In this document: in pieces, positions 33,734-44,439 of the stretch
How the letters are laid out: each line of letters starts with the position of its first letter
Numbering within the stretch: position 1 is the stretch's first letter
Origin: Oikopleura dioica
Lineage: Eukaryota; Chordata; Appendicularia; Copelata; Oikopleuridae
Assembly: GCA_907165135.1 (NCBI GenBank)
Contig: OU015570.1
Span: 434,001-498,000, forward strand
DNA length: 64,000 bases
Direction of reading: 5' to 3'
Notes under the pieces: generated by a model
What the model was told of the DNA's origin: nothing
Seen by the model: only the letters and a program-made list of their open reading frames with translations
Databases searched by the model: none
Translations under genes and position numbers: made by a program

Positions 33734-35031
33734 CTTGACGATAAAATTGAGAAAAAATTATTCGCTCAATGATTCAAAAATTCGAATGAATTTATTTGCG
33801 TTAAAAAGTTAGGCTGAAATTGTAATCTAGAAAAAAATTAAGTTTTCGAGAAAAAAATGCTTTTTAATTTCTAGAACTTCTACATCTAGAAAAAACTGAG
33901 ACAGCACATCAAGCGCAAGAACAGAAACTTTATTTGAAAGACAGTAGAGATTCTAAAAGAAGAGACAGCTATCATTTTTCGCCCCTAGTCCCCCTATTTA
34001 AAAAAGCCGCGGCGCGGCTTTCATTTCTGCCCCTGGTCCTCTTGTCGAAAACTTCTCTCAAAGTGGACCCCAAATTGCCATTTTGGCAATTTTCTGATTT
34101 TTTCGTCATTTTTTTTCGGACACTTTTGGTAAAGAAGTGCACGAAATTTCTGCGAAGACTCGCGAAACTCTTTGCCGATAGATTCTTAATACAGTTCTTT
34201 TCCCAACCGAGAAGTCAAAATATACTTACACAATCGGGTTTTTCTGGAAATTTGTTTTTAAAATTCTTATTCTCGTCGACCTCCCCCTTAAGAAAAGGAA
34301 GCAGATAGGCTCTTATGCTCCGCAGTTCATTGTCGTTAGGTCTGACCGTTCGATGCTTCGAAATTCGATGCGACGAAGTTCGAATCGTCTTGGTTCCGAT
34401 GAAATTTCATTGGAAGCAACGATCCAGTAGAAATTTTTAAGGGCATGAAGAAATATCAAAGTCGTTGAAACGCGACGAATGTTTTTTGCACAGTTGGACT
34501 GGCGATAAACTTGGTGGATAGATACTTCTGCAGCTCGATTTGCGCTTTGAGAGGGGCATTAGACCAAAGTGAGGGGTTGAATTTTGAGGCAGTTTTTGGA
34601 TTTTTTTTAATTATTCTAATAAGTTCTTTCTGGTTTCATAAGAATAATCATTCTTCCGTTATAAGAGGGCCTCCAGAGGCTGCTTCGTTTTTAACCAATC
34701 AGAGCGCACCTAGCTTTCTCACGGCGATTCATAACAAACTGCTAGAATTAAAACTACCAGCACAAGAAAACGGTGAATTTTTAGAGAAACTTTCAAAAAG
34801 AAAAATGATTTTTTTATTTTATCGCTATCATAATTTGGCAACGCGAAGTTTGTGCTGCCACTAGAAGTATGAAAAACCGAGAGAAATCGGCGACTCCGAT
34901 GGTGAATCGGAATATTAATATCATCATTTTTTTCGCCGTATTCGAAAACCTAAACTTTATAAAAAGTCAATTCTTAATACAATAAGGATTTGGATTTTGA
35001 AAAATAAGGTCCTCCAATCGTGCGGAACCCT
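33734..35031. other. Non-coding left arm of the TAGGG transposon
   Basis: AT-rich, upstream of the transposase. Short frames here (33934-34308, 34511-34864) have no supporting features. The promoter is presumably in the first few hundred bases beyond 33733, but no element is clear. Confidence 0.4.
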
Positions 35032-35040
35032 ATCTTAGAT

Positions 35041-35734
35041 GCACTTAAGATTTCTTAATAACCTTTAATATCTTGGGAGTAATTTGCTTATAACTCCTTC
35101 TCTGACCCTTTTCACGTGATTTTTAGGGTTAAAATGGACATGTTTGAAAAGATGATAATTGAAAGAAATGATTGTTTGGCTATAACTTTTAACAAAGTCA
35201 TTCAAGACTTTAAAATAACAAAAAAAGTTTGACATTTTCCCACTGTGCACATTTAATAGCTCGTTCCTGAATGAACATATTCTGTTAACTTCTTAACTTT
35301 CGCATATGCATTAGAGGCCGTCAAAGTGATTAAAGTTGGCGAAAATGGCTATTTTTGACAATTTTCAAATCGTATCTTCTTTTTTTGGGTGGTGGTTCGA
35401 TGCTCTCTGGCGCCAACAAATTGCCGAAGATTCTAGTGCGGATATCATATTTGTAATCAGGACATTCTTATAATTATAAATTATAACATTATAACTATTT
35501 CATTTTCGTTTTTTTTTTGCAATATTCCAAGATTCTTTGAATGAAAAATAAAAATTGTGAATGTGATTCCCGAAGAAGACAATGTCATCTTCTATAAAAT
35601 CTTTCATCAGTCGAGGTCCTTCGAATTTTCCCTTTTTTTTTCTCGAAATGATTTTGTCCTTAAAAATCAGTCAAGTAAGAAATTTCTCGAAAGATATTGT
35701 TCTTTTTTTAACTATAAATTCTTTAAGTACAGTG
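35041..35734. other. Repeat debris with a GTGCACAGTGGGAAAATG end
   Basis: CATTTTCCCACTGTGCAC at about 35233-35250 is an inverted end of the GGGGGTGCAC family. 35280-35420 resembles the inside of the TTAA element at 25980-26669. No gene. Confidence 0.5.
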
Positions 35735-36260
35735 GGTTGCGCAGGCAGTTGCCCCCTTAAGAGCGGGTAACCAATCATGCATTCACTTTGAGCGAGTCGA
35801 GAAAGAAACAGTAGAAAAAGCGCGGGCAAAGGCGACGGCACTGAAAATGTAACGAATGTAACGAATGTAACGAAAACAACAAAAACATGTCTTTTTCTCG
35901 TTACATTTTCAGATAAATTCTAGAGATTTTTTGTTTTTCTTATTTCACCCCCTTGAGTTTCCTACCATTTCACCCGCGGAGCGGGCGTTTTCACTGAATT
36001 TGTCTCAAAGAGACAAACTCAATAAGAAAATAAACCTTTTTAAATACTACTGTGTACTTGTTTGCTCTTTTAGAGGTGTTCTTATGTTGTTTGAAATGAT
36101 GCTCCCAAATATCGCTTTTTGGAAAAAGTTTCTAGAATCAGCTGATTAATAACAACATGTCTCTGTTTTCGTTACATTTTCAGTAAACTCGTTACATTCG
36201 TTACATTCGTTACATTTTCAGTGGCGACCGGCAAAGGGGCAATTAAAGCGGGGACGCTCG
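35734..36260. mobile_element. CAGTGGGTTGCGCAG MITE split by another insertion
   Basis: TACAGTGGGTTGCGCAGGCA at 35728-35747 starts a MITE known complete at 63234-63394. It is cut at about 35840 by the GTAACGAAT element and resumes at 36223 (GGCGACCGGCAAAGGGGC). The right end is lost. Confidence 0.6.
35841..36222. mobile_element. TIR element with GTAACGAAT arrays
   Basis: ACTGAAAATGTAACGAATGT (left) and its inverted form (right) contain three to four GTAACGAAT units each. GGCGACGGC / GGCGACCGGC flanks are a probable 9-bp duplication with one change. Non-coding. Confidence 0.65.
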
Positions 36261-36580
36261 ATGCGTGTACCAAAATTTTTTTGGTATTCGAATACCAATT
36301 TTTGTTTTTTTAAATACAAAATTTTTGATCGGTATCGTGCGTCGTATCGTTCTTTTTTGAATTTTTTTAGCTATTCTTCAGCCGGTTTTGACTCATCATT
36401 ATCGCCAGGGAAAAAAGACAAAACAAACAATAGAGAGTATGCTTGATTCTGCTGAAGTCTTTCTTGAAACCCAAGCAATCAGGTTGGTTAAATCTGAGAA
36501 TGACAACAACGGCAACAAAGCCAACAATGACACAAATCCTTTATAGCCTTTTTATGGGTTATTTTTGTTGGTGTTTAACC

Positions 36581-37035
36581 CTAGGGTCGGACTCCTTTCC
36601 TTTTTTATCCCTTTTGAAGGATCGTTTTTCCGTCATCCTTAATTTTTTTCTTAACCCTTTTTGATTTTTGAGATTGGTAAACACTTTCCTTAATCCTTTC
36701 TGGGAATTTGTTAAGGAAGAAGTCCTTGATGATTTTCCTTATCATATAAAGGGTTTTAGAAAGGAAATTTCCCAAAATTAGTCACTTCGTTCATTATATT
36801 AAGACTTTTTTCACCATTTTTGACTTTGACAAATATTTAGTACAAAAGGAAAACACAAACTGTATTCACTAGAATTCGGCGAATTTGCTTTTATACAGAA
36901 AAATTACGAAAAAATCCTTTCAGAAACCCTTTCCGAATATTTTTGAATTTGTGAAAAACCCTTTACCCTTTCTTTCATTCTGCCAGGGAAAATTTCCTTT
37001 CCTTTTTGGGAAATCGTTAAGGAGTCCGACCCTAG
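36581..37035. mobile_element. TAGGG-type MITE (455 bp)
   Basis: CTAGGGTCGGACTCCTTTCC at 36581 is inverted at the right end (AAGGAGTCCGACCCTAG). GTTTAACC is duplicated at 36573-36580 and 37036-37043. The ends resemble those of the TAGGG family with one extra C/G outside. Interior: T-rich, with AAGGATTTCC-like repeats; no gene. Confidence 0.75.
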
Positions 37036-37280
37036 GTTTAACCTACGATTGCGGATTCCTTTTGTGCTGCTGATGTGCGTAGATCGTTCAATTTTGCATC
37101 AAGCAAAAGGTCAGGTTGAAAATTTAACCCCTATACCGTATAGGCAATGCGGGACTCCCGTAACGGTCCATTGCGTGGAAATGAGCGCGAATCATTTTCA
37201 GTGATTCACGATTTCCACTAATCATGGAAAAGCCTTGGCCTAGGCGAAGCCCGGGTTCCCGCATAGGGGTTAAGGGTAAA

Positions 37281-37366
37281 ACATCAAATCGGCGCGGCGC
37301 GCCTCGCCCGATCAGCGCCCCGCCGTGACCTACTTTTCAAAATACCGTAACTTTCGAACGGATAAA
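37281..37366 (+). repeat. ATCGGCGCGGCGC family, copy 2
   Basis: Matches 20941-21020 and 63032-63118: ATCGGCGCGGCGCG, then CCTACTTTTCA and CGGATAAA. Upstream, AACCCCTATACCGTATAGG (37121) and the inverted CATAGGGGTT (37262) may be an associated end. Confidence 0.6.
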
Positions 37367-37368
37367 CG

Positions 37369-37719
37369 TTGCAGAAGAAAAAACTGCATTCAACAAACGA
37401 AAATTCTTATGGAGATTTTCATTCAGTAAAATCAATTTTTCTGGAGGGAAAAGGATTCAAAAAAATTCTTCGTGACACAGTTGCGCCGATTTTATCGTCT
37501 CGGCAAGGATCAGAAAAAGTGGGAATCTCCTTGGACGGCGATGTAAAAATAAGACAGGACTCCAGCTGGGAATATGAACCGTGGCTTGCTAATGGCGATC
37601 AATCAAAGCGTGGAAAATTCATTGTCGACCCATTTTCGGAGGCGATTGTGCTGAAATCTGATCTTTCGCACATATATTCCTGGGAGATTGGAATCTATTC
37701 TAAATGGAATGAAAATTAA
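37369..37719 (+). CDS. Unassigned coding sequence (about 116 codons)
   Basis: A single frame with protein-like composition, containing GISLDGDVKIRQDSSWEYEP near the middle and ending in IYSWEIGIYSKWNEN. It begins right after the ATCGGCGCGGCGC repeat; the starting ATG is not certain, and the frame may extend upstream as an exon. No family is recognised. Confidence 0.35.
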   Translation: MQKKKLHSTNENSYGDFHSVKSIFLEGKGFKKILRDTVAPILSSRQGSEKVGISLDGDVKIRQDSSWEYEPWLANGDQSKRGKFIVDPFSEAIVLKSDLSHIYSWEIGIYSKWNEN

Positions 37720-37864
37720 TAACGATACTTCTTTTGGCCTCAGAAATAAGTTACGAGTCAGTACCTCGATTCAGGACCGGGTTTTTATATTTTACAATTG
37801 ACATTGTCATTTTTCGCTTGAGTACAATTATTTGAAAAACCCAAAAAGGCTTACGTGAATCGTA

Positions 37865-37945
37865 ATGTGACGTTGCCCAAGTTTGTGGACATTTTTCGAA
37901 AATTTTGGGACAAAAAATGTCCACAAAAGAGGAAAAGAACTGTAT
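37865..37945 (+). repeat. End fragment of the GTTTGTGGACA element
   Basis: Almost identical to 57110-57186, the right end of the element at 56770-57184. The short frame running through it is therefore a repeat artefact. Confidence 0.7.
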
Positions 37946-38115
37946 GTCTTCGATTCCAAATGATCACAAAAAAAGAATCGCGCACGAGAAGCTTGAAAAA
38001 TCTGACAAAAGAAGCTGAAGAAATCTTCAGAATTTATCTGGTCAGAAAAATAAATTCGAATCAGAGTTGCAAATTTTGCTTTATCTTTGCTGAGCTGAGA
38101 AATTTACTTGACTAA

Positions 38116-39160
38116 AACACTTTCAAAATTGAATGAAATCTCATTTGATGCATATTCATATAAATTTGATTTGTTTGCATAAAATTTGAGTTGATGGCTA
38201 TCTCTTATCCGCATTTCTCGGCAGGTTATGGGCTCTTTCTTTATTCAGATTCAATCAACTGGTCAAGGCAAGCTTTTATAGGTCAAGAACAACCGCCGCG
38301 GCCCGGCGTGAGCGCGTGTTCTAAATATGACGTAAGCGCTCTATGTCTAATTTTCAAATACAAATATCTCGAAAACTAGAATAGATATGGTCGATCTGAA
38401 AATAGATTTGGAATCAGGAGATCAAAATTAGTCTAGTAGCTCTGATGTGTTCCGTACCGGTCCACATGATCCGTCAAAGCCCCTGCGCATTTTTCGCGCT
38501 CCCTTTCCAGTCCATCTTCATTTTTACTATTTTTACTCCCAAATTACGCTTCTCACTTCCTTTCACACGGTGCGCGCGCCAGCTTGATGTTGTCCCTTGC
38601 ACCGTGATTGATGCCCAAAGTTGTCTCCCTCAAATCAGTTACAACCTCATATTATCTGCCCTTTTCTCCAAATAAATAACCATTTGACAAAACCATTTCT
38701 TGTTCGTTGACGGAGCAGACCGGTTCGATACACGTCAGCTTATTTTTGTTGATTCTCGAGATGGACCCCGAATCGTTGGGGACACCCTTAACTCGTCTAT
38801 CATATAGACAGGAACTTAAGATCTGCGCAGATGAATCGCTTGACTCACACGTCGCAAACAGTGCTTTGTTTTAAGCATGGAGGAGAGCGCTCCGCGCAGC
38901 GCGTTCAATCACATTTTTATCCTGAAAAGTCACCACATGGCGCTGGAATGAAGATTTTAGCAGAAATCAAATTCTTTCATTTCTGCAATTGAAAGGAATA
39001 TTTACAAGATAAGCTTGTTTTCTGATGTTTTAAGAAAACTGTTTTCTGGCTGGGCGGGAGAATAATTCTGTGGACAGAACTTTTCTGTGGAAACAGAACT
39101 ATTCTTTGAAAAAACAGAACTATTCTGTGTCGAGCTTAGCAAAATTCACTTTGATAATGT
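38116..39160. other. Unassigned DNA, less AT-rich at 38440-38680
   Basis: The block 38440-38680 is pyrimidine-rich with a short frame and an AATAAA at about 38671, so it might be a 3' exon or UTR; no protein family is recognised. From 39055 the AATTATTCTCCCGG repeat end appears. Confidence 0.3.
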
Positions 39161-39182
39161 CGTAGATAGCTTATAAGGGTGT

Positions 39183-39419
39183 AGGGCGGCTACGTTCGAA
39201 ATTTCGAACGCCGTTCGAGATTTTTCTGAAATTGCATATAAAAAGAACTCATATGCGCTGCGCGCCTAATTTGTAAGAAAACTCTCCAATAATGATGCCA
39301 ACTTCCTTTACTTACACGATTTCAATGGTTTCAGCTCATATTTTGGTAAAGATTTTTTGGAAATTTCGAACGCCGTTCGAATAATGGGCCCAAAAACCGA
39401 TTTCGAACATAGCCGCCCT
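39183..39419. mobile_element. MITE with AGGGCGGCTACGTTCGAAAT ends (237 bp)
   Basis: The left AGGGCGGCTACGTTCGAAAT is inverted at the right as ATTTCGAACATAGCCGCCCT with one change. The motif GAAATTTCGAACGCCGTTCGA is repeated just inside each end. No clear TSD. It sits immediately before the MULE-like fragment. Confidence 0.65.
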
Positions 39420-39424
39420 TTCTT

Positions 39425-39829
39425 TCTGGCTCCTTTTCCTTTTCTGGCTGTAATCTCTTTGAGCAGCTTTCAACTTACGAGACTACGTTTACCAATAATT
39501 GTATTGAGTCCTATCATCGCAGCTTGAATGAAAGTTCAGGCTCGGGAAAAAATACAATTGCAAAACTTTGTGTTTCTGTGAAGAAAGCCCAAAGACATAC
39601 ACGGATGGCATATTTGAACGGCGAGTTCAATTCACGCGATAAAGTCGCAGTTGCCAAGCATGTCAATCTTCAGGGATTTCACTATCAGCTTACCCTTCTT
39701 GATCCTGACTTTGTTAAACTCCATTCTCTTGACATTGCTCTGAAACTTGGTGACATTATGACTCCTCTTACTGCGAAAAACAAAAAATACCACTGCAACT
39801 TTTCCACTTTCGAACTGCCATCAAACTAA
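39425..39829 (+). pseudogene. MULE-like transposase C-terminal fragment
   Basis: The open frame reads ...FEQLSTYETTFTNNCIESYH and RSLN, then about 95 more residues to a TAA at 39829. The TNNxxExxHxxLN pattern is the hallmark found C-terminal of the catalytic core in Mutator-like (MULE, FLYWCH-associated) transposases. Upstream catalytic domains are absent, cut off near the MITE at 39183-39419. No TIRs belonging to it were found. It could be an exon of a larger gene, but a fragment is more likely. Confidence 0.55.
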
Positions 39830-40136
39830 AAATATCAAAAAAATAAACTTCAAACAAAAAAAACTAGTGTCAGATTTGAATTCTTCGCATTTTTTTACCC
39901 TAGAGTAGATTTGAAAAGAAAAACAACTCATCGAATGTTTTAGGTCTAGAAAAAATCTTTGTTGATTTGGGCGACTTATTTATCTCACACTGGGTTACTT
40001 CCCTACAATTGCAAGTGTCTTGTCTCCTACCGCGTTACTTGCGAGTGCCTCAGCTGATCGACCTCGCGCCCCTCGCGCGCCTTCTTTGGAACTCACTCTG
40101 GGTTTGGCCTGGAGAGGTTCCTAATATCCCCACCCG

Positions 40137-40520
40137 CTTATAATACTTTGGAACTCATGTCTTATAATTGAAAAGGATTCATTTCAGTCGGTCTTCGAAT
40201 CTTGAAGCCAAAAACAATCTATAAAAATGATAGTTTGTTAACAGAAGCTGAACCGAAGAAGCTATGAAGCACGCTACGGGCCAACGGCCCTTGTGCGCAT
40301 TTTCTGATAGAGAGTTCATTGGGTTGGCAGGGGCAGTCTTTTTCTACCGCTGGGACTCATTTTTGGCACAAAACAACTTCTGCATTCGCAGAATAATAGT
40401 TGTTTTCGCCAAAAAAAATTTTTTTTCACAGAATTATTCTCCCGGTTAGAGGGGTGTTATCGTGAGAATAATTCTGTTTTTCACAGAATAGTTCTGTGCA
40501 CAGAATTATTCTCCCGGTTG
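40137..40520 (+). repeat. Dispersed AATTATTCTCCCGG repeat (copy 3)
   Basis: Near-identical to 15256-15660, with GAAGCACGCTACGGGCCAAC and the inverted AGAATTATTCTCCCGG motifs. Uninterrupted. Confidence 0.75.
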
Positions 40521-40611
40521 CCCCTGTTTTCTGTTTCGAAATTCGAGCTTTAAAATCCGGATATCTTTGGCAATTTTCGAGTCAAACAACGGTTTTGTAA
40601 ATTTGATTTTT

Positions 40612-40818
40612 AGAAATGCAACATCCATGCTCAACGACATTGAAGAAATCGTTAATCAACTTGATCTTCCAAAAAATAAAAGAATTGACGTTATACAAGG
40701 GGTAAAAAATAACGATGAAAATCCTGCAGACATAGACAATCCTTTCAAAGGAAAGTTTACGAATTGTTACCTTTTTTTGTTCTGGAACGGTGAGACAAAA
40801 ATTTTCGTAACCCATTAG
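40612..40818 (+). CDS. Possible exon, unknown function
   Basis: After GATTTTTAG (a possible acceptor, ending at about 40612) a frame reads NATSMLNDIEEIVNQLDLP and continues about 65 residues to a TAG at 40818. Composition is protein-like but short. No family is recognised; low confidence. Confidence 0.25.
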   Translation, partial: RNATSMLNDIEEIVNQLDLPKNKRIDVIQGVKNNDENPADIDNPFKGKFTNCYLFLFWNGETKIFVTH

Positions 40819-41020
40819 TAATGGGCCATTACCAATTTTTGTTAGTTTATTTTCAATTTATTTTGATTTTTTCACCAAGTAGATGAAAAAAACACACCAC
40901 AAAATGGTGGTTTTATACTGAAGTAATTGGAACACGGGAATCAATCTCGAACAAATTTATTAGCCCTGATAGGTGCGAGCATAAAGATAGTTAAATATAT
41001 ATGATGCTAGACCTGTGAAG

Positions 41021-41712
41021 AGGTGACCTACGGTTCGTCAGGAAATGCCCCAGAGCAACGGTTCGTCAGGAAAAAGAATACCTTCCTGACTAACCGTAGG
41101 TCATTTTTCGGTCATTCCTAGAACGGTCCCATAGTCTATGGGCCATAGATGTTGTTTTTTGCCCCGTATGGGTTAGCAAGAAGAAAAGGCAGGAGAAAAT
41201 TTTCAAATCTTACTGCCCCTAACAGCGGGGCTTCGCCCCTTAGGTCCTTAAATGCCGGGGTCTAGTCAAGGGTAACTTAGGGTTACCTTCAGTAACCCTA
41301 ACTAACCCTAGCCTATCCCCCTCGAGTAAATTTGTTCTGTCATTTTTCCCGGTGTCCCTATTCCTTACCGTAATTTAACCAGAAGTAACAATCGTGAAGC
41401 GCTCTGTTTGTGTACCAAATAGGGTTGGAAAACAAGAGAGCACATTTGCGCTCCGCACCTGTCTTGTAGAAAACTATGAAAAAAATATGTCAGTCAATCA
41501 ACAAAACTACGGAAAATATGTTCAAAAAAGTCTTCACGATACATTTCAGAAATGGACTAACTAGGAGAAAAGTCTCCTCGTGACCGCATATCACCTCTAA
41601 AACTTGATAAATAATCGAGTTTCTAGAACGATATCCTCTCAACTACGGTTCGTCAGGAAAAAAAAAACCTTCCTGACGAACCGTGGTTTTCCTGACGAAC
41701 CGTAGGTAACCG
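41021..41712. mobile_element. TIR element with CTACGGTTCGTCAGG arrays
   Basis: Both ends have paired CCTACGGTTCGTCAGGAAA motifs (41028, 41059 and, inverted, 41085, 41640-41705). CTGTGAAG is duplicated at 41013-41020 and 41713-41720 (8 bp). Inside, 41260-41375 (AACCCTAACTAACCCTAGCC type) matches 5880-5975, which lies inside another hAT-like element. Confidence 0.7.
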
Positions 41713-41720
41713 CTGTGAAG

Positions 41721-42115
41721 TCAGGGAAGAGAATGATAATATTTTAGAGAGACAGTCGTTTTTATAGTAAAGTTATAGTCAGGCTCCGCGCTTTAAAAAT
41801 CGGGTCGAAAAACACGTGATATCACGTGTTTTGACCATTAAATATAAATAATATGACTATAAAGAACATTTCGTTCCATTTCGTTAACAATTTTATTTTT
41901 TGTCTTCCATCAATTTGTTTTCCACCAGGGAGGTCTGCCGGCCATAACCGACCCGAAAAGGCCAATTTTCAAAATAAGAGTAAAGATATTCAAATGAAAG
42001 TTAAAATTAGTCTTCCACCAATTTGTTTTCAACTACAGGGGTCCTCCAAGGGGTCCTCCGGCCGAATTCGACCATAACCGGCCGATAATTGAAAGTTAAA
42101 TCGGGTTTTAAATTA
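41721..42115. other. Unassigned DNA with paired GTCTTCCA/CAATTTGTTTTC motifs
   Basis: TCTTCCAtCAATTTGTTTTC at 41901 recurs at 42011, each followed by a GGAGGTC or GGGGTCCTCC block and CGACC. No gene. Confidence 0.35.
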
Positions 42116-42124
42116 CAGTGAAAC

Positions 42125-42480
42125 CGGGAACCCTCGACTCGCCAGGATTTCCTCGACTCGCCGGGACTTTGCATATTTTTTCCGGGCGAGTCGAGAGATT
42201 GCTAGAATCACCAATTATACCCATTTTTACCGCTCAAATATTTTATATTCTTAATCATTCCATATCAAATATTTCCCCAAGAAAGGGTTAAGTAGAGGTT
42301 ATAGACTATAACTTATAGTTTGGGTTTTTGGTTAGGTTTAGGGTAAGTATTAAGGTATTTTGCTGAGCGATTAGGGATATCGCTAGGGTTGGTGACCCTT
42401 GACTCGCCGGGATTCTGTCTGCTTTGTTTTTCCCGGCGAGTCGAGGGTCAGGCGAAATTCCCGGCGAGTCGAGGGTCTCC
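42125..42480. mobile_element. GACTCGCCGGGA MITE inserted in a pogo-like end
   Basis: Inverted ends carry GGGAACCCTCGACTCGCC and GGCGAGTCGAGGGTCTCC with further GACTCGCCGGGA copies inside. CAGTGAAAC is present at 42116-42124 and 42481-42489 as a 9-bp duplication. The duplicated target is the first nine bases of the pogo-like TIR, whose sequence continues at 42490 (CCTAACTTAAGGCC). Confidence 0.8.
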
Positions 42481-42569
42481 CAGTGAAACCCTAACTTAAG
42501 GCCAAGCACTTTAAGGCCTCTTTTTGAAAAATCCCCGAAATCTGTCATCCGAAAAATCCAACTTAAGGA

Positions 42570-43624
42570 TATACGGTATATCATATACCCGATAAAATTG
42601 AACTTTCATAGCGCCTAAATACGAAGTCGGATCATTTATATTTTAAAAGCATTCCTACTTAAAATTGTGCGTTTAATTAAATTCTGGTACTTTTTAACCG
42701 TAGCTCGAGCACTTGCGATCACCCATTCTCGGACGCGAGCACACTTTTGAGCTCGGCCTCTAGAGAAAATTTAAGCAAATCTAACCAATTACAATGCATT
42801 ATTTTCTTTCAAGAGGCTTCTCCTGCTGTTTTCCACGTCTCAGAGACGACATTTCAGCCCCGTCTAGAGAGAAAATATCTCTTTTTACTCAAATTCGTTA
42901 CATAAAAGGCCATCTAGAGACAAAAATTCGCAATTTTACGGACATTTTTACGTTTTAATCGTAAAGCGATTGATAATTTGTTAAAAAACTGGTTGTAAAC
43001 GTAAAAATAGCCAACGGTTCTAAGTTTTTTGAATTTTTCGATTACCTCAAAAATTGAAGAAAATCGTAATACAACAACTGTCGCGAGCTCAGAAAGTGTG
43101 CTCGCGCTCGAGATACGGTTAAGAAATTTTTATTTCAATTTTCCTCTCGAGAGCGATTTGAATACGAACTCTCTCGATTTCTCGAAATTTTTCAACAAAA
43201 TCGCTAAAACTGAACCGTATTCTGTATTGATTCAAGCAAAAATTTAGCCGGTTATCCGTTAAGCAATTGATAAACCCCTCTGTAATAGTTAAGATCTAAG
43301 ACAGATCTAATCAATGAATCATTGACAATGAGCCCATATGAACTCTCGGTCGTCTTCAATCAGAAGTATTGCCGGATAATCCTTGTTGTTTCTAACAATC
43401 TCTTTATTTTCATAAAAATAATATTCTCCATTTTTCATTTTTGGTTTTTGTTAATTTCAAAATATCCAGCTCTGCTGCGCAGTGACAAATTTGAAGGCGA
43501 AACCCGTTTTGGAATTTCGATAAGAATTATTCACCCTTTCATATTGTGGCGGACGATAGGAATTACGATAAAGCGGAAAAGAAATCAGGATCTTTTCGAA
43601 CGAAAACAACCCCGACGAATAGGC
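42570..43624. other. AT-rich DNA without recognised genes
   Basis: CGCGAGCACAC/GTGTGCTCGCG inverted motifs occur near 42735 and 43095, with TCTCTAGAG/CTCTAGAG motifs between, so a degraded foldback element is possible. Four copies of ACCCCGACGAAT (43608-44250) bracket the next MITE. Confidence 0.35.
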
Positions 43625-43633
43625 GTATTAATG

Positions 43634-44101
43634 GAGTGGTCTCCGTTTGCCCAAGTCGCCGTTTGCCCAAGTCGCCGTTTGCCCAAATCGCCGTTTGCCA
43701 AACTTGGGGAAACGGAGATCTTGGACGTTCTTGGACGTCAATCCCGATTTCTCCATCGTCAATCCCGACTTCTACAACGTCGATCCCGGCTTCATCCATC
43801 TCAATCTCGGCTTTTTCAACGCCAATTTTATCCAGAAGAAGCCATGATCGAAATTCGAGAAGCGATGATTGACGACTGAGAAGCCGGGATTGACGCTGGA
43901 GATGCCAGGATTCAAGTTTGAGCCACCAAGATTGACGTCTAAAAAGCTAGGATCGAAGTTTTTGGAGTTAGTAAAGCCGGGATTGACTGTGAAGAAGCCA
44001 ATGAAAGTTATATGATCGCCGTTTCCCCAAGTTGGGCAAACGGAGATCTTGGGCAAACGGCGACTTGGGCAGATGGCGACTTGGGCAAACGGAGACCACT
44101 C
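43634..44101. mobile_element. MITE with TTTGCCCAAGTCGCC arrays (468 bp)
   Basis: GAGTGGTCTCCGTTTGCCCA and its inverted right end; four CGTTTGCCCAAGTCGC units stand at each side. GTATTAATG is duplicated at 43625-43633 and 44102-44110 (9 bp). The interior is a degenerate series of about 24-27 bp built on TCCCGGCTTC and GTCAATC, also found at 45787-46115 and 53930-54216. Overlapping frames on both strands are artefacts of that series. Confidence 0.75.
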
Positions 44102-44439
44102 GTATTAATGATCACTCATTTGTCGTCTTTAGTTTTTGGACCCCGACGAATTGGTGCATTTTTATCTTCAATCTGTCGGGAATCCCCCGGGATTGACCCC
44201 GACGAATGACTGTTATTTCACCGTTTATTTGACGGGGCGACCCCGACGAATTACCACAGACTACGAGCAATCATTCACAAGTTCCGAGTTATTCAGAGCT
44301 CAAGTTGGGGAAATCGAAGATAGCCTTAATATCGTTTTTCATAGATTGTTTGAAATTGTTTCATTAATTCGATGCGAGTGTTTTTGGGGCAAGGCGAGAG
44401 CCCATTGAGCAAACAAATTTTTGTAATAGCCTTATTGGT

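Larger units (their letters stand above)
30374..35032 (-). mobile_element. Autonomous TAGGG-type DNA transposon (4.66 kb)
   Basis: The ends TAGGGTTCCGCACGATTGGA and the inverted TCC(TCC)AATCGTGCGGAACCCTA are near-perfect inverted repeats (a 3-bp difference after the first 20 bases). TCTTAGAT is duplicated at 30366-30373 and 35033-35040 (perfect 8 bp). Inside is a four-exon gene on the minus strand (31392-33733) with no stop or shift after splicing. Ends, TSD and gene are all intact, so this copy may be young or active. The TSD length is shared by hAT, P, Merlin and a few other superfamilies, but the encoded protein lacks the hAT C-terminal dimerisation motif, so the superfamily is open. Confidence 0.85.

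Noticed and set aside
33934-34864. A second gene on the plus strand of the autonomous transposon
   Set aside because: The frames have no domains, are low in charged-residue patterning and overlap AT-rich non-coding DNA.
37855-38115. 86-codon frame as a gene
   Set aside because: Its first third is an end fragment of a repeat found at 57110-57186.
43322-43879. 185-codon frame and its overlapping partners near the TTTGCCCAAGTCGCC MITE
   Set aside because: The frames run through a degenerate short repeat on both strands and cross the MITE border at 43634.
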